The position numbers were made by a program, and so were the translations under genes. The notes under the pieces were generated by a model that was not told the origin of the DNA, did no database searches, and saw nothing but the letters and a program-made list of their open reading frames with translations. Below, piece after piece: positions 5,370-5,795 of a DNA stretch of 5,795 nt (position 1 is the first letter of the stretch; each line of letters begins with the position of its first letter). Source of the DNA: Leptofilum sp041987425 (lineage in GTDB: Bacteria > Chloroflexota > Anaerolineae > Promineifilales > Promineifilaceae); contig JBHIWP010000376.1 in the NCBI GenBank assembly GCA_041987425.1, positions 1 through 5,795 on the forward strand, given 5' to 3'.

Positions 5370-5604
5370 TAAACTCAATGGTTGTTGATAAAGCAACCAA
5401 TTAACAAATTTTGGCAAGTTTTATTCACTTAACTTGTCACGCTAAACTATTTCCTACCTGTTGGCAAGAAGAAACGGGCTACCTCCCACATTAGGCACCG
5501 CTTCAAAATTTTTGGCTGTTCCCACGTTGATGTTTAGGAAACGGCCGTATCCGCCAACCTGCAAAGAGCACATACCAAGGTTTACACACACCAAGGAGAA
5601 TTGA
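5370..5604. other. Spacer between thrB and the E1 alpha gene, with two hairpins and no convincing gene
   Basis: This stretch is clearly AT-richer than its neighbours. Hairpin TGGTTG/CAACCA (5379-5384, 5394-5399; 9-nt loop) lies 9 nt after the thrB stop and is followed by AT-rich sequence including ATTTT, so it may end thrB transcription weakly. A second stem pairs 5412-5420 with 5431-5439 (9 bp including one G-T, 10-nt loop). TTGTCA (5434-5439) resembles a -35 box, but no convincing -10 lies 16-18 nt downstream. TTGGCAAG is present twice (5411, 5461). One ACGGCCGT copy is at 5541-5548. A minus-strand open frame over 5454-5705 overlaps the start of the E1 gene and has no family signature, so it was not called. 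Confidence 0.5.
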
Positions 5605-5795
5605 ATGGACAAAGAGACACTACTCGATTGGTACCGCCAGATGGTGCTGATCCGTCGCTTTGAAGAGCGCAGCGACGAACTGTACCAGCTGGAAGGTAAA
5701 ATCAAAGGATTTCTGCACCTTTATATTGGCCAGGAGGCCGTGGCCGTGGGCAGTATTGCCGCGCGCAAAGAAGGCGACCATATTATTACCGCTTA
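5605..5795 (+). CDS. pdhA: Thiamine-pyrophosphate dehydrogenase E1 component, alpha subunit (pyruvate/2-oxo-acid), 3'-truncated by window end
   Basis: The first 63 codons of an E1 alpha subunit; this subunit, with E1 beta, decarboxylates pyruvate or a branched-chain 2-oxo acid on thiamine pyrophosphate and passes the acyl group to the E2 lipoyl domain. The visible N-terminus has the family pattern: LLDWYRQMVLIRRFEERSDELY (in part, 6-27) followed by GFLHLYIGQEAVAVGSIAA (35-53), with the conserved His38 of the cofactor/substrate pocket, and then the start of the GDHIITAY region. The ATG is preceded by AAGGAG (5593-5598) with a 6-nt spacer. Pyruvate specificity is the likeliest reading of HLYIGQEAVAVG, but acetoin or branched-chain dehydrogenase alpha subunits share it, and the downstream genes that would decide are outside the window. 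The gene is cut by the window, not broken. Confidence 0.88.
   Translation, partial: MDKETLLDWYRQMVLIRRFEERSDELYQLEGKIKGFLHLYIGQEAVAVGSIAARKEGDHIITA

Larger units (their letters stand above)
11..5548. repeat. Highly iterated 8-bp palindrome ACGGCCGT (14 exact copies)
   Basis: Exact copies start at 11, 813, 1342, 1780, 2135, 3189, 3206, 3319, 3860, 4548, 4670, 4740, 5265 and 5541. About 0.1 copy is expected for this length and composition. The core CGGCCG occurs about nine further times (589, 1439, 1561, 1805, 2385, 2589, 4038, 4361, 5068). Flanks are biased to A on the left and T on the right, giving AAACGGCCGT-like contexts. In genes it is read as Thr-Ala-Val nine times, Arg-Pro three times and Gly-Arg once, so all three frames occur; one copy is intergenic. 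Both gene orientations carry it. The longest copy-free gap is 2143-3188. Confidence 0.9.

Noticed and set aside
5434..5460. Promoter for the E1 alpha gene starting from TTGTCA at 5434
   Set aside because: The -35-like box is good but no acceptable -10 lies at 16-18 nt, and the box is part of a hairpin stem.

Overview
The window is 5.8 kb of dense, moderately GC-rich bacterial chromosome carrying ordinary housekeeping and signalling genes. No phage, plasmid, transposase, CRISPR or RNA genes are visible. Gene content and protein style (a DegS/NarL-type two-component pair, an RlmI-type methyltransferase, a stand-alone homoserine kinase, a pyruvate-dehydrogenase-type E1 alpha) suggest a free-living environmental bacterium. 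I lean towards Chloroflexota (Anaerolineae-like), but this is an impression and not demonstrated by any marker gene here.

Layout. Positions 6-2914 hold a plus-strand run: a membrane histidine kinase, its NarL-family response regulator (7 nt gap), an SRPBCC/AHSA1-like protein (1 nt gap) and, 54 nt further on, a RidA-family protein with its own strong ribosome binding site. The first three genes look like one transcription unit. Positions 2915-3093 separate the convergent RidA and methyltransferase genes and contain a hairpin, a palindromic repeat built on a 9-nt ladder, and a candidate terminator for the minus-strand gene. Positions 3094-4341 (minus) encode an RlmI-like 23S rRNA cytosine methyltransferase. 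A 101-bp divergent promoter region with almost abutting candidate -10 boxes separates it from thrB (homoserine kinase, plus, 4443-5369). A 235-bp AT-richer spacer follows, and then the first 63 codons of a thiamine-pyrophosphate E1 alpha subunit, cut by the window end.

How the genes relate. The kinase and regulator form a complete phosphorelay. The SRPBCC protein is probably translationally coupled to the regulator and may serve the same response, but its ligand cannot be read from sequence. The methyltransferase, thrB and E1 alpha are separate functions (ribosome modification, threonine synthesis, oxo-acid oxidation) with no obvious pathway link.

The most striking signals are at DNA level. 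The perfect palindrome ACGGCCGT occurs 14 times where about 0.1 would be expected by chance. It lies in all three codon frames, on genes of both strands and in intergenic DNA, and so behaves like a highly iterated palindrome comparable in kind to cyanobacterial HIP1. Second, two different palindromic elements share a 9-nt ladder of GAT/ATC cores; one of them forms the 3' end of the kinase gene and encodes its extra C-terminal tail.
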